NCBI RefSeq assembly: GCF_022008395.1
Contig: NZ_JAIRBB010000009.1
Coordinates: forward strand, 49,584-113,583
DNA: 64,000 bases
Source: Aequorivita xiaoshiensis
GTDB taxonomy: Bacteria; Bacteroidota; Bacteroidia; Flavobacteriales; Flavobacteriaceae
Reading direction: 5' to 3'
Part shown: positions 35,201 to 44,229 of the stretch, piece after piece
Numbering within the stretch: the stretch's first letter is position 1
How the letters are laid out: the number at the start of each line of letters is the position of its first letter
Position numbers and translations under genes: made by a program
Notes under the pieces: generated by a model
The model's database searches: none
What the model was told of the DNA's origin: nothing
The model's input: the letters and a program-made list of their open reading frames with translations, nothing else

Positions 35201-35404
35201 TCATACGCTTCAATTATGATGACTTATTTCGGAGTAAACTTCTACTTAAGTGGTCTTCATTCTTACGCGAGTGGTGATGCACCTGCAACCCCAACGTTTG
35301 TATGGTGGATTACCTTATTTGCAGTAGTGTTAAGTGCAGTGTCTTATTTCAGATACAAGAAGTTTTATATAAAGAAGAAGAAAAAATCCAAACGAGTTAA
35401 ATAG
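32213..35404 (+). CDS. ccsBA: Fused cytochrome c biogenesis protein CcsBA
   Basis: A 1063-residue membrane protein joining CcsB (ResB) and CcsA (ResC) of system II cytochrome c maturation, which carries haem across the membrane and attaches it to apocytochrome CXXCH motifs. The ResB part (1-460) has three N-terminal helices, a large periplasmic domain and a fourth helix. The CcsA part (from about 750) has the haem-binding WWD signature [21 protein letters not shown] and flanking histidines (for example [30 protein letters not shown]). A periplasmic region (about 485-745) links them. Fusion is normal in Bacteroidota. Confidence 0.93.
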   Translation: [1063 protein letters not shown]

Positions 35405-35899
35405 CGGTTTGTTTTAGAGAAATGAGGTAACTTCCAGGAAGAAAGAATAAAGATTAAAAATTAGTCTTGTCCGACTAGGATGAAAGACCGCTACGCTGAA
35501 AGATATAAGACGTAAGACTCACTCCTTAATAGGTTGAAAGCTAGATAAAGTGGATTAAACATATTATTGATTTATAAATTTCAATGCCAAGTCTAATAGC
35601 AAGCGGTTTTTTGGTAAAAAATGTTTGAATCACTTGTAATCTTTGACGCTACAGAGTTTCTAATTATTTTACTCGGACATTAATAATTAAAAAACCCTCT
35701 TAGAAGCTAGATTAAAAAAAAACAAGAGTAAAACCTTTTGCATTCTTAATTTAATTTAAAACCTAATAAAGTAATTCAGTTTTTTTAAAAGTAATTAAAG
35801 CGGTCAAAGGTAACTATAGATTTTAAAGCCTTTGGAAAACCAACTATTTTAAATAATAGTTGCGGCTAATCCGCTATTCACCATTAAATAACTCATAAT
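35405..35899. other. Intergenic region without recognised features
   Basis: Between converging ccsBA and ggt. I see no coding frame, no strong terminator hairpin and no copy of the repeats found elsewhere in the window. Confidence 0.5.
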
Positions 35900-37615
35900 T
35901 TAAAATCCAATCGCTGCATCATCTCCACGGTGGTCTGCACCGCCTTGCAATTTGCCATTTTCTAATTTTAAAATTGCATCAACTTTTCCAATAATTGGAT
36001 CAGTTTCGAGGTTTTCAGGATATCCTTTTTGTTTTAATTCTTCAATAATTTCACGAGGGAATCTTTCAAATTCGTATCGAACAGCATCGGGTAACCATTG
36101 ATGATGGAAACGAGGTGCATCAACGGCTTCTTGCATATTCATATTAAACTCATAAACATTTAAAATTGTTTGTGCTACCGAGGTGATAATTGTAGAACCT
36201 CCAGGCGTTCCAACTACCATAAATAGTTCATCATTCTTTTCAACAATTGTTGGTGTCATAGAGCTTAACATTCGCTTTTGAGGGGCTATAGCATTTGCTT
36301 CGCCTCCTACGAGTCCGTAAACATTAGGCTCTCCTGGTTTTGCGCTAAAATCGTCCATTTCATTGTTTAGGAAAAAGCCAAGTTCACTAGCATAAAGTTT
36401 AGAACCATAAGCTGAATTTAATGTTGTAGTAGCCGAAACTGCATTTCCAAAGGAATCTACGATAGAATAATGTGTTGTTTCTGTACTTTCATACCCCATA
36501 ATTACTCCTGGTTTAACTTCTGTAGAAGGCGTAGCAGCATCAAAAGAAAAATTTTGCATTCGCTGTGATAAATAGGCTTCATTGAGAAGTGAATCTGTTG
36601 GAATTTCTACATAGTCGGGATCACCAAGGTAAAAACTTCTGTCGGCATACGCACGACGTTCAGCTTCAGCAAGCACCTGAATGTACTTTGCACTGTTGTG
36701 CCCATAGCTAGAAAGAGGGAAGGGTTCAACCATTTTTAAGATCTGTGATAAACAAATTCCACCGCTAGATGGAGGAGCCATCGAAATTATTTTTAAATCT
36801 TTATAGTTAAAAACAATTGGCTCACGCCACTGTGCTTCATAGGCTGCTAGATCTTCTAGGGTTATAATTCCTCCCTTTTCATTTAAAAAGGAAACTAATT
36901 TTTTAGCTGTTTCTCCTTCATAGAATTCAGAACGTCCGTTTTGCGCAATTAATGTCAAGGTGTTTGCTAAAGCTTCGTTTTTAAGTGTGTCACCTTTCTT
37001 ATATGTTTCAGTAAATAGATTTTTTTCACCGCTTACTTCTTCAAATATAGTTTTGTAATGTTCCAGTCTTTCTGCCTGTTGTTCGGTAATAATATATCCG
37101 TTTTTAGCAAGGTCGATAACAGGTTTTAAAATTACTTCTATTGGTAAACTTCCCAATTTCTCATGTACTGCAAACACTCCTGCTACTGTACCAGGCACGC
37201 CCACAGCAAGCGCTCCAACAGAGCTTTTTTCGGATATAAAGTTTCCTTCTTCATCCAAATACATATTTTTTGTAGCGGCCATAGGCGCTTTTTCACGATA
37301 GTCTAAAGACCCTATTTCACCGTATTCGCTGCGGTAAACCATAAAGCCACCGCCACCTAAATTACCAGCATAGGGGAAACAAACAGCTAATGCCAATTCG
37401 GTAGCAATCATAGCATCAAAAGCATTTCCGCCCATTTTTAGAATTTCTGTGCCAATGCGAGAAGCTTCTTCTCTAGCTGAAACGACCATGGCACTATCAG
37501 CTACTACAGCTTCTTTGCTTTCGGTTTTAGGTTTTTCGAAACTGTTTTGGGTGGTAACTTTTTCTTTGCAGGCAAATACTAATAAAACAATTAAAACTAA
37601 TGAGTAATGTTTCAT
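35900..37615 (-). CDS. ggt: Gamma-glutamyltranspeptidase
   Basis: A 571-residue lipoprotein-type GGT (signal MKHYSLVLIVLLVFACK). It is made as a proenzyme that cleaves itself before the threonine of TTHYSIVDSFGNAVSATTTLN (about residue 395), which becomes the nucleophile. The N-terminal part shows GGNAFDAMIATELALAVCFPYAGNLGGGGFMVYR and REKAPMAA; the small subunit has SSMTPTIV and GTPGGSTIITSV. It hydrolyses or transfers the gamma-glutamyl group of glutathione and similar compounds in the periplasm. Its start overlaps the stop of the upstream AcpH gene by 4 bp (ATGA), showing translational coupling. Confidence 0.93.
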   Translation of the reverse strand: MKHYSLVLIVLLVFACKEKVTTQNSFEKPKTESKEAVVADSAMVVSAREEASRIGTEILKMGGNAFDAMIATELALAVCFPYAGNLGGGGFMVYRSEYGEIGSLDYREKAPMAATKNMYLDEEGNFISEKSSVGALAVGVPGTVAGVFAVHEKLGSLPIEVILKPVIDLAKNGYIITEQQAERLEHYKTIFEEVSGEKNLFTETYKKGDTLKNEALANTLTLIAQNGRSEFYEGETAKKLVSFLNEKGGIITLEDLAAYEAQWREPIVFNYKDLKIISMAPPSSGGICLSQILKMVEPFPLSSYGHNSAKYIQVLAEAERRAYADRSFYLGDPDYVEIPTDSLLNEAYLSQRMQNFSFDAATPSTEVKPGVIMGYESTETTHYSIVDSFGNAVSATTTLNSAYGSKLYASELGFFLNNEMDDFSAKPGEPNVYGLVGGEANAIAPQKRMLSSMTPTIVEKNDELFMVVGTPGGSTIITSVAQTILNVYEFNMNMQEAVDAPRFHHQWLPDAVRYEFERFPREIIEELKQKGYPENLETDPIIGKVDAILKLENGKLQGGADHRGDDAAIGF

Positions 37616-38196
37616 AATTCAATAAGTTTTTGGTTAGCGTGTATTATTAATTCATCAAAAAATGAGGTAAATTCATATTCAAATTCTTCGTAATATTCTT
37701 CGAGTTCAACCACTGCTAAGTTCATTTTTGCAACTCCTTTAGTGCGTACATTCATTTGGGCTAGTATCTTACCTATACCTTCAACAGTGGCGTAGCTAAG
37801 CAACCAGTTATCAGCTATCATATACGGCATCATTCGCTGAATTCTAGCGGGAAGTATGGTAAAGTTATTTCGAAGCAACTCATAAAATTCTTCTACATAC
37901 TCATCCAAAGGTTGGTTGGAATATTTTTTCCAATTTTTTGCAAGATAATGGTCGTATAGGATATCTACAATTACACCACTGTAATGACTGTAGTTTTTGT
38001 GAAGTCTCTTAGTACTTTTATGAACAGTGGGGTGAGAATCGGTAAAGGAATCGATCGCCCGATGCAGTAAAATTCCTTTTGCAATTTTAGGTGGATATTT
38101 AAGGTACCGCTTTCCTTTTATGCCATCTGCAATAAAATTTCCAATTGTAATTTCGTCGTCATCTCCGGAGAGATAAATATGTGCTAAAAAGTTCAT
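37612..38196 (-). CDS. ACP phosphodiesterase (AcpH/DUF479 family)
   Basis: A 194-residue protein starting MNFLAHIYLSGDDDEITIGNFIADGIKG, the DUF479 signature, with downstream HRAIDSFTDSHPTVHKS and YSGVIVDILYDHYLAKNW metal-binding residues. Homologue AcpH removes phosphopantetheine from acyl-carrier protein, though most members are untested. It is co-transcribed with ggt (4-bp overlap). Confidence 0.85.
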   Translation of the reverse strand: MNFLAHIYLSGDDDEITIGNFIADGIKGKRYLKYPPKIAKGILLHRAIDSFTDSHPTVHKSTKRLHKNYSHYSGVIVDILYDHYLAKNWKKYSNQPLDEYVEEFYELLRNNFTILPARIQRMMPYMIADNWLLSYATVEGIGKILAQMNVRTKGVAKMNLAVVELEEYYEEFEYEFTSFFDELIIHANQKLIEL

Positions 38197-38210
38197 TCAA
38201 TAAATATATG

Positions 38211-38218
38211 TATTTTTG
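38211..38218 (+). promoter_or_regulatory. -7 box of acyltransferase-glmM promoter
   Basis: TATTTTTG, an exact TAnnTTTG, 18 bp before the TTG start codon. Confidence 0.4.
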
Positions 38219-38236
38219 AATTGTAAATATTGAATA

Positions 38237-39307
38237 TTGAATAGATTACCGAATTTAGATCCACTACGGTTTTTCCTGGCTTCCATCGTGTTGCTATTCC
38301 ATTTACCTCAGCTTTCGCACAACCAAGGGCTTCCGTCATTTGATGGGCTTCCCATTTATCATCGTGGCGTGGAAGCAGTTTATATGTTTTTTATTTTAAG
38401 TGGATTTCTTATTATTCGTCTTATTTATCGCGCCAAAATTAGAGGTGTATTTTCAATAAAAGACTTTTATATTCGTCGCGTTCTTCGAATCTTCCCGCTT
38501 TATTATCTAGTTTTAATATTTGGTCTCTTTTTTTATAACGTGATTTTGCCTTTTGCAAATATTCCTTTTGATATAAATTACACTTGGAAAGAAGCATTTT
38601 TTTATAATGTATTTTTTCTTCCTAATGTGTTTGCACAAAAATTTGAACCAGGAGGTATTATTGAAGTTCTATGGTCCATTGGTATTGAAGAGCAATTTTA
38701 TCTTGTTATTGCACCACTGCTGTTTTTTATAAATGTTAAATGGGTATTACGCGTTTTAATAGGCCTTATGATTGGGTATTTCATCATTTATTGGTCTGAT
38801 GCTTTTGAATTTCTTCGGAAGTATATCTTCGTGTTTTTCTATTTATTTTTTGGTGGCATAATTGCAATATTAGAAGAAAACAAAAAACTTGAGTTTTTAA
38901 AACGTACGGTTATCTTTCCAATACTTATTTGCTCGTTCACATTGCTTTATTTTATTACCGATTGGTTGCAAATAGAACCATTATGGGCTCGGTCTATGTT
39001 AACTTGTTTATTGTTCGGGTTTTTTATCCATACTTTAGCCTTCAATAATAGAGGTGTAGCGTTAAAGAGTTCTATTTTTAATCATCTGGGGAGTATTTCG
39101 TATGGTATTTATATGTATCATGTTATAGTATTGAATGCTGTGGTGTTTTTGTTTTTAAAAGTGGACTTTTTACAAAACCTTAATGAAACTTTAACCATAA
39201 TTTTAATGCACCTGCTTATCTTCGTAGGAACAATTTTAATAGCTCATATATCATACACTTATTTTGAGTTATATTTTTTAAAACTGAAAAATAAATTTAG
39301 AAAATGA
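38237..39307 (+). CDS. Acyltransferase family 3 membrane protein, TTG start
   Basis: A 356-residue integral membrane protein with about ten hydrophobic helices. The N-terminal LDPLRFFLASIVLLFHLPQLSH and HRGVEAVYMFFILSGFLI contain the histidine and VxxFFxLSGFL motifs of acyltransferase 3 (OafA/YrhL-like) proteins, which transfer acetyl or other acyl groups to surface glycans. The gene starts with TTG: no ATG or GTG lies nearby and the frame begins directly with NRLPNLDPLRFF. It overlaps glmM by 4 bp (ATGA), so it is translationally coupled. Glycan target unknown. Confidence 0.83.
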   Translation: MNRLPNLDPLRFFLASIVLLFHLPQLSHNQGLPSFDGLPIYHRGVEAVYMFFILSGFLIIRLIYRAKIRGVFSIKDFYIRRVLRIFPLYYLVLIFGLFFYNVILPFANIPFDINYTWKEAFFYNVFFLPNVFAQKFEPGGIIEVLWSIGIEEQFYLVIAPLLFFINVKWVLRVLIGLMIGYFIIYWSDAFEFLRKYIFVFFYLFFGGIIAILEENKKLEFLKRTVIFPILICSFTLLYFITDWLQIEPLWARSMLTCLLFGFFIHTLAFNNRGVALKSSIFNHLGSISYGIYMYHVIVLNAVVFLFLKVDFLQNLNETLTIILMHLLIFVGTILIAHISYTYFELYFLKLKNKFRK

Positions 39308-40692
39308 CATTAATAAAATCTATATCAGGCATCCGCGGAACCATTGGCGGTTTGCAAAGTGAAAACTTAACTCCAATCGATGCTGTAAAATACGCAGCTG
39401 CATACGGTAGTTGGGTAAAGAAGCAACGCAACAAAGAAACACATAGAGTAGTGGTGGGGCGTGATGCCAGGATTTCTGGTGAAATGATTCAGCAATTGGT
39501 TATGAACACATTAGTTGGGATGGGTATAACGGTAATAGACCTAGATCTTTCTACCACTCCTACAGTTGAAATGGCGGTAATGATGGAACACGCCGACGGG
39601 GGAATTATCCTTACAGCTAGTCACAATCCAAAGCAATGGAATGCTCTTAAATTATTGAACAATAAAGGTGAGTTTTTAAATGCTGCAGCGGGACAAGAAA
39701 TTCTTGATATTGCTGAAGCTGGAAATATAGAATTTGCTGAGGTTGATGACTTAGGCGAAATTCATAAAAACGATGCCTATATAGACTTACACATCGATGA
39801 AATTTTAGATTTACCTCTAGTAAATGTCGATGCTATTAAAGCTTGTAAATTTAAGGTAGTGGTTGATGGTGTTAATTCAACAGGAGGAATAGCGATACCG
39901 TTGTTATTAGAAGCTTTAGGAGTAGAGCCAGTAAAATTATATTGTACTCCAAATGGCCATTTTCCTCACAACCCAGAACCTTTAAAAGAGCATTTGGGCG
40001 ATTTAATGAAAATGGTGGTAGATGAAAATGCCGATTTCGGAATTGTAGTAGATCCCGACGTAGATCGTTTAGCATTTGTTGATGAAAAAGGTGAAATGTT
40101 TGGGGAAGAATATACCTTAGTAGCTGTTGCTGATTATGTGCTAAAGCATACACCAGGAAATACTGTTAGCAATATGTCTTCGTCTAGAGCCTTACGCGAT
40201 GTTACCGAAAAACACAACGGAACTTATACAGCTAGTGCAGTTGGTGAAGTGAATGTAGTTGAAATGATGAAAGAAACCAACGCAGTAATTGGTGGTGAAG
40301 GTAATGGTGGAATTATCTATCCAGAATTACATTACGGCCGAGATAGCTTGGTAGGAGTAGCTTTATTTTTAAGTCATTTAGCAGAACAAAAAATGGCCGT
40401 TAGCGAACTTCGTGAAACATACACCTCATATTTTATGAGTAAGAAGAAAATTGAGCTTACTCCAACATTGGATGTAGATGCAATTTTAAAAGCAATGGAA
40501 GCCAAGTATGCATCAGAAGATATCAATACCGTGGATGGCGTTAAAATAGATTTTCCTGAAAATTGGGTACACTTACGTAAATCCAATACAGAGCCTATTA
40601 TTAGAATATATACCGAAGCCAAATCGCAAGAAGAGGCAGATAGCTTAGCCGATAAAATTATTGCTGAAATTAAGGCAATAGCTAATATATAG
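39304..40692 (+). CDS. glmM: Phosphoglucosamine mutase
   Basis: A 462-residue alpha-D-phosphohexomutase. Visible motifs: the phosphoserine loop TASHNPKQWNALK (about 100), the magnesium loop VDPDVDRLAF (about 248-257), the sugar-binding GEGNGGIIYPELHYGRDS (about 332) and the phosphate-binding RKSNTEPIIRIYTEA (about 425-440). Family knowledge assigns the flavobacterial form to GlmM, converting glucosamine-6-phosphate to glucosamine-1-phosphate for peptidoglycan and LPS; phosphomannomutase activity is possible. It is followed by a strong terminator. Confidence 0.88.
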   Translation: MTLIKSISGIRGTIGGLQSENLTPIDAVKYAAAYGSWVKKQRNKETHRVVVGRDARISGEMIQQLVMNTLVGMGITVIDLDLSTTPTVEMAVMMEHADGGIILTASHNPKQWNALKLLNNKGEFLNAAAGQEILDIAEAGNIEFAEVDDLGEIHKNDAYIDLHIDEILDLPLVNVDAIKACKFKVVVDGVNSTGGIAIPLLLEALGVEPVKLYCTPNGHFPHNPEPLKEHLGDLMKMVVDENADFGIVVDPDVDRLAFVDEKGEMFGEEYTLVAVADYVLKHTPGNTVSNMSSSRALRDVTEKHNGTYTASAVGEVNVVEMMKETNAVIGGEGNGGIIYPELHYGRDSLVGVALFLSHLAEQKMAVSELRETYTSYFMSKKKIELTPTLDVDAILKAMEAKYASEDINTVDGVKIDFPENWVHLRKSNTEPIIRIYTEAKSQEEADSLADKIIAEIKAIANI

Positions 40693-40714
40693 TAAGCAAT
40701 ATATATTAAATATT

Positions 40715-40740
40715 AATGGCCCCAAGTGGGGCCATTTTTT
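40715..40740 (+). terminator. Rho-independent terminator of glmM
   Basis: AATGGCCCCA / TGGGGCCATT stem (40715-40724 and 40727-40736) ending in T's, 22 bp after the glmM stop. Confidence 0.88.
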
Positions 40741-40808
40741 GTAAATATTAATTTTCAAGTATAACATATTGAAGACCTTCCAACAAGTAGAAACGGGGTT
40801 TTAACCTT

Positions 40809-40935
40809 ATTTCTTTGTGAAAGGTATAAGCATGGGCACTTCATTTTGATAGGTTTCATACTGTTTGCCAAGCGCTTTTTTTAAGTGTTTTCCTAGCCTC
40901 CCAAATTTTCTAAAGCCCATTTCAAATTTTATCAT
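40809..40935 (-). pseudogene. Possible remnant of an isoprenylcysteine methyltransferase-like gene
   Basis: The minus strand has a short open stretch ending LGKQYETYQNEVPMLIPF plus TKK-stop, like the C-terminal tail of ICMT/DUF1295-type methyltransferases (x-G-x-x-Y-x-x-Y-x-x-x-V-P-x-x-I-P). A preceding RIRKKDKELND-like piece is in a different frame, suggesting a frameshifted remnant. Short and weak evidence. Confidence 0.3.
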
Positions 40936-40992
40936 TCAGCTCTTTATCTTTTTTCCTAATTCTAACCTACTCCTATATTCTGAAATAACGTA

Positions 40993-41105
40993 CTAACGTA
41001 ATACTTCAGGCTTAACAAATTCATCGAAAATTTCTTCTAAAACATTACTATATGCCTTTCCTATTCCAATTTTAAAATCAGCCTTTTTCAGAAAATATTG
41101 AAGGG
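40993..41105 (-). pseudogene. Gene fragment of unknown origin
   Basis: The minus strand has an open stretch of about 37 codons without a start (reads LQYFLKKADFKIGIGKAY then SNVLEEIFDEFVKPEVLR-stop). Composition looks protein-like. It cannot be assigned; it supports the view that 40741-41180 holds decayed coding DNA. Confidence 0.25.
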
Positions 41106-41180
41106 TAAGTTTATTTTAATTTATTTCTTCAGGTTATGTTAATTTTCAATATTTGTAGACACAACTATTTTGTATCTATT

Positions 41181-42743
41181 ATGAAATTCACTGCTATATG
41201 TCTTTTTATCTTTTTTATTGCTCTTGTAGAAAACACCCATGCACGATTTATTAGTGGTGTTTATCAAGGGGAACAGACTAGTGGAAATTATGGAGCTAAG
41301 GCAGTTAAAACCGTGCCGAATGACGGTTACATTATGGTAGGAATTAACACGATGAGAATTCCTGAAAACAAAGATGAAGTTTATGTCCTTAGAATTTCAG
41401 ACAGTCTCGAACCAAAATGGTCTAAGACCATTAAGATAGAAGGAAAGGTGTGGGGAAATTCTGTAGAGCTTACACCAGACGGTGGCTTTATCGTTGCTGG
41501 AACTTCAGAGGCTAAATTTACCGAAAAAAAATCTATTTATCTGTTGAAGTTAAGTTCCGCTGGAGAAATTGAATGGTCGAAAAACTTGAGTGAGATAGAA
41601 GGAAATCAAGAAGGTAATGCAATTAAAGCAACCGAAGATGATGGGTTTGTTATAGTGGGTTCTACTCAAATAGTAGGTGAAGGTAAAAATGTATATATCG
41701 TTAAGTTGGACAGTGAGGGAGAGGTTGAGTGGAGTAATAGTATTGGAGGGCTTGGCAATGATATAGCACATGCAGTTGATACCACCTTAGATGGACAAGG
41801 AGGCTATATAATAGCTGGAGAAACAGACTCTTTTGATGTAAATCAAGGTTCAGCCGATAGTTATATTGTTAAGTTAGATTCTTAAGGAAATCTTGAATGG
41901 TCTTCGCTAATTTCCCCTGTTACTTGGAGTAAAGCTTATGGTGTAGTTGCTATTCCTGGAGATGGATATGCTGTAGCAGGGAAATTACTTGCAAATGGTT
42001 ATATTGTGAAATTGGATGCCTATGGAAATTTAGAATGGAGCAATGAGTACGTTGATCAAACTCATTATTCAGGTTTTCACGATATTGACTTAATCGGTAA
42101 TGGCAATTTGGTTGCTAGTGGAGTTGCGTCAGGAGGAGTGAGTTTCTTAATGGTAGAATCTAATGTAAATGGCGAGTTTGTGCAAGGAAATCAATATTGG
42201 GGGCAAGAGAAATTTGCAGCCTTCGCCTCAGCGCCAACCGATGATGGGGGCCTTATTACTGTTGGAACTAAAAATGCTAGATATAACGAGTGGGGGGATC
42301 GGGTTTTTTATATAAAACAAACACCATCTCTCCTTACATGCGAATCTTTAATTCCAGTTTATACTTATGACGATATACCTGGTGTTGCGAGACGTTCGGG
42401 AGGAGTTGTAACCAAAGGGGGAGCGAGTTTAACAGAGGTGATGTCTATAGATGGTGAAGGATTCGATATATTTCGTCGTTGTAATTCGTTAGGGAAGTTA
42501 GATCACTCTAAAATGGAGTATTCTATATATCCCAATCCTGCATATGATTTCTTTTTTATTAATTCAAAAACTCTAATATACCGAATTGAAATAACAGCCC
42601 TAGATGGAAAGAAAATTTATTCGTCCGACGTGCGGAACCATTCAATTTCTGTTAGCACGCGAGATTTTTCAGCGGGTATGTATCTCGTAACTATTCATTC
42701 TGAAACTGGAAGCAGCACAAAGAAAGTGATGGTTTCTAAATAA
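41181..42743 (+). pseudogene. T9SS beta-propeller protein gene interrupted by a stop codon
   Basis: One reading frame of 520 codons broken only by TAA at 41883-41885. The ATG at 41181 gives a signal peptide (MKFTAICLFIFFIALVENTHA). The product is a series of repeats such as VKLDSEGEVEWSNSIGG and VKLDAYGNLEWSNEYVD, and the TAA sits in the repeat KLDS(stop)GNLEW where E or another residue is expected; GAA or CAA to TAA needs one base change. The frame then continues to a T9SS sorting domain (YSIYPNPAYDFF...KKVMVSK). A GTG at 42006 could start only the C-terminal part, without signal peptide. Unless read through, the surface protein is lost. Confidence 0.75.
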
Positions 42744-43074
42744 GGCATCGGATCCTTTAGTTGATGTATTTAGAATCTTGTTATTTGTCTGCCGCGTGGA
42801 AGTGTCACATTAACCGAATATCTAGAAATGTTATTTGTTGTTTTTAGATTAATACTAAACTTGTAATCAAAAGCCATGAAAAGTCTAAGCACTAAAGATA
42901 TTTACGGATTAGATTTACTATTATCACTATGAAAGAGGATAAATAGAATTATGTATTTGTAATATGGTTGATGTGGGTACACCTAAACCTTAACCATTCC
43001 TTCGAAAACCTATTCTACAGGATTTTGAATTTAAATGAGAGCCTTAGATTTTAATATCATTAATTCACATTCAA
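42744..43074. other. Intergenic region without recognised features
   Basis: 331 bp between converging genes. No coding frame, repeat or terminator that I can support. Confidence 0.45.
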
Positions 43075-43554
43075 TTATTTCTTGATTTTTGCTAGTATTT
43101 CCCTAAGTTCTGTTTCTTTCTGCGTTCCGATCAGAAATTTTTTTCCATTAAGTAGTTCTATAGCTAAACCTCTATTTCCTTTAGTATTGTAGACAGTTCC
43201 ATATTTTGTACCAAGCCGTAAGCCCCATCCCCCTACAAATCCGTAATTTACTAATTGAGCACTTTTAACATCTTTCCAATTTACTTGTTTCTTGACAAAG
43301 GGGAAGAAACTCATTCGGATTTCATTTTGGTCAATATTAGTTTTAAGTCGCATAAACCAAAACAAAGCAATTAAACCAAAAATGAACAGAGAAAAAACAA
43401 TAAGCCCTAAGGCGGAGATAGGACTATCACCCAATTTTGGTGCATTAAATATTTGCTGATAAATTGCTATTATGGGTAATGCTCCAATTCCGATTAAAAT
43501 TAGCCACAACCACCATTGTGAAAATCTTTGTTCCTCTTTAAAAACAGCCTTCAT
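43075..43554 (-). CDS. Small membrane protein with PH-like domain
   Basis: A 159-residue protein with two hydrophobic helices (about 15-32 and 50-68) followed by a soluble beta-rich part (IRMSFFPFVKKQVNWKDVKSAQLVNY...GLAIELLNGKKFLIGTQ) similar to bacterial PH/DUF304-type domains. Function unknown; inner membrane. First of the minus-strand gene series that fills the rest of the window. Confidence 0.65.
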   Translation of the reverse strand: MKAVFKEEQRFSQWWLWLILIGIGALPIIAIYQQIFNAPKLGDSPISALGLIVFSLFIFGLIALFWFMRLKTNIDQNEIRMSFFPFVKKQVNWKDVKSAQLVNYGFVGGWGLRLGTKYGTVYNTKGNRGLAIELLNGKKFLIGTQKETELREILAKIKK

Positions 43555-43704
43555 ATTTAGTTAACTGATAAGGTTAGAGTGAAAACACTTAAGTCTATAT
43601 GGAATTAAATGTAAGGAATTTTCGAATGAAATGGATTGCTTTAAACCTTAAATTAGCGTAAATAAATTTTGATATATTATATCTAGCTAATTTTATTAAA
43701 TGTC

Positions 43705-44139
43705 TTATGAATTTCTTTTTTCCAATTCTTGAACTGCTAATTTCAGAATTTTTATTTGTCCATAAATATTGTTCCACGGTTCAGCATTAATTTGAAAAGT
43801 ATCTGTATTTTTTCCGAAAGAATTTTTATACTTAACGACAAATCCTTTAAAGTGATCCAATTCAATAATTTCACTGGTTTTGAGTTTTAGTTCTTTTCTA
43901 CCACCTAAAATGGAATAACTTTTTAGGCTTATCTGATCTCCATTAATATCTATCTCAAGTAATATTTTCTGTTCTTTTATTGTTAAATACATCGGATAAA
44001 TCAATAATATCAACCAGGTATGCCATTCAATTGGCTTAACGGTATTGAATAAATATATAATCAAGCCAACCATTATAATATTGCCTAGAAATTTCCAAAG
44101 TATTGATATTTTAAGGTTATGAATTAAGTGATCATTCAT
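43705..44139 (-). CDS. Small membrane protein of unknown function
   Basis: A 144-residue protein with two hydrophobic helices near the N terminus (about 14-32 and 38-52) and a beta-rich C-terminal part (ILLEIDINGDQISLKSYSIL...GFVVKYKNSF). The layout, two helices plus a PH-like part, is like the downstream neighbour at 43075, though sequence similarity is low. Function unknown. Confidence 0.6.
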   Translation of the reverse strand: MNDHLIHNLKISILWKFLGNIIMVGLIIYLFNTVKPIEWHTWLILLIYPMYLTIKEQKILLEIDINGDQISLKSYSILGGRKELKLKTSEIIELDHFKGFVVKYKNSFGKNTDTFQINAEPWNNIYGQIKILKLAVQELEKRNS

Positions 44140-44229
44140 ATCTAAATTCCTGAGTGTTAATTAGGGCCAAAATATAGAATAAGGGGCGTTTGAAGGATTA
44201 TATTAGCATTTCTACATCCCTTTCAAACT

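Noticed and set aside
42006..42743. Independent gene starting at GTG 42006
   Set aside because: It lacks a signal peptide although it ends in a T9SS sorting domain, and the frame is continuous with the upstream ORF except for one TAA, so it is the 3' part of a broken gene.
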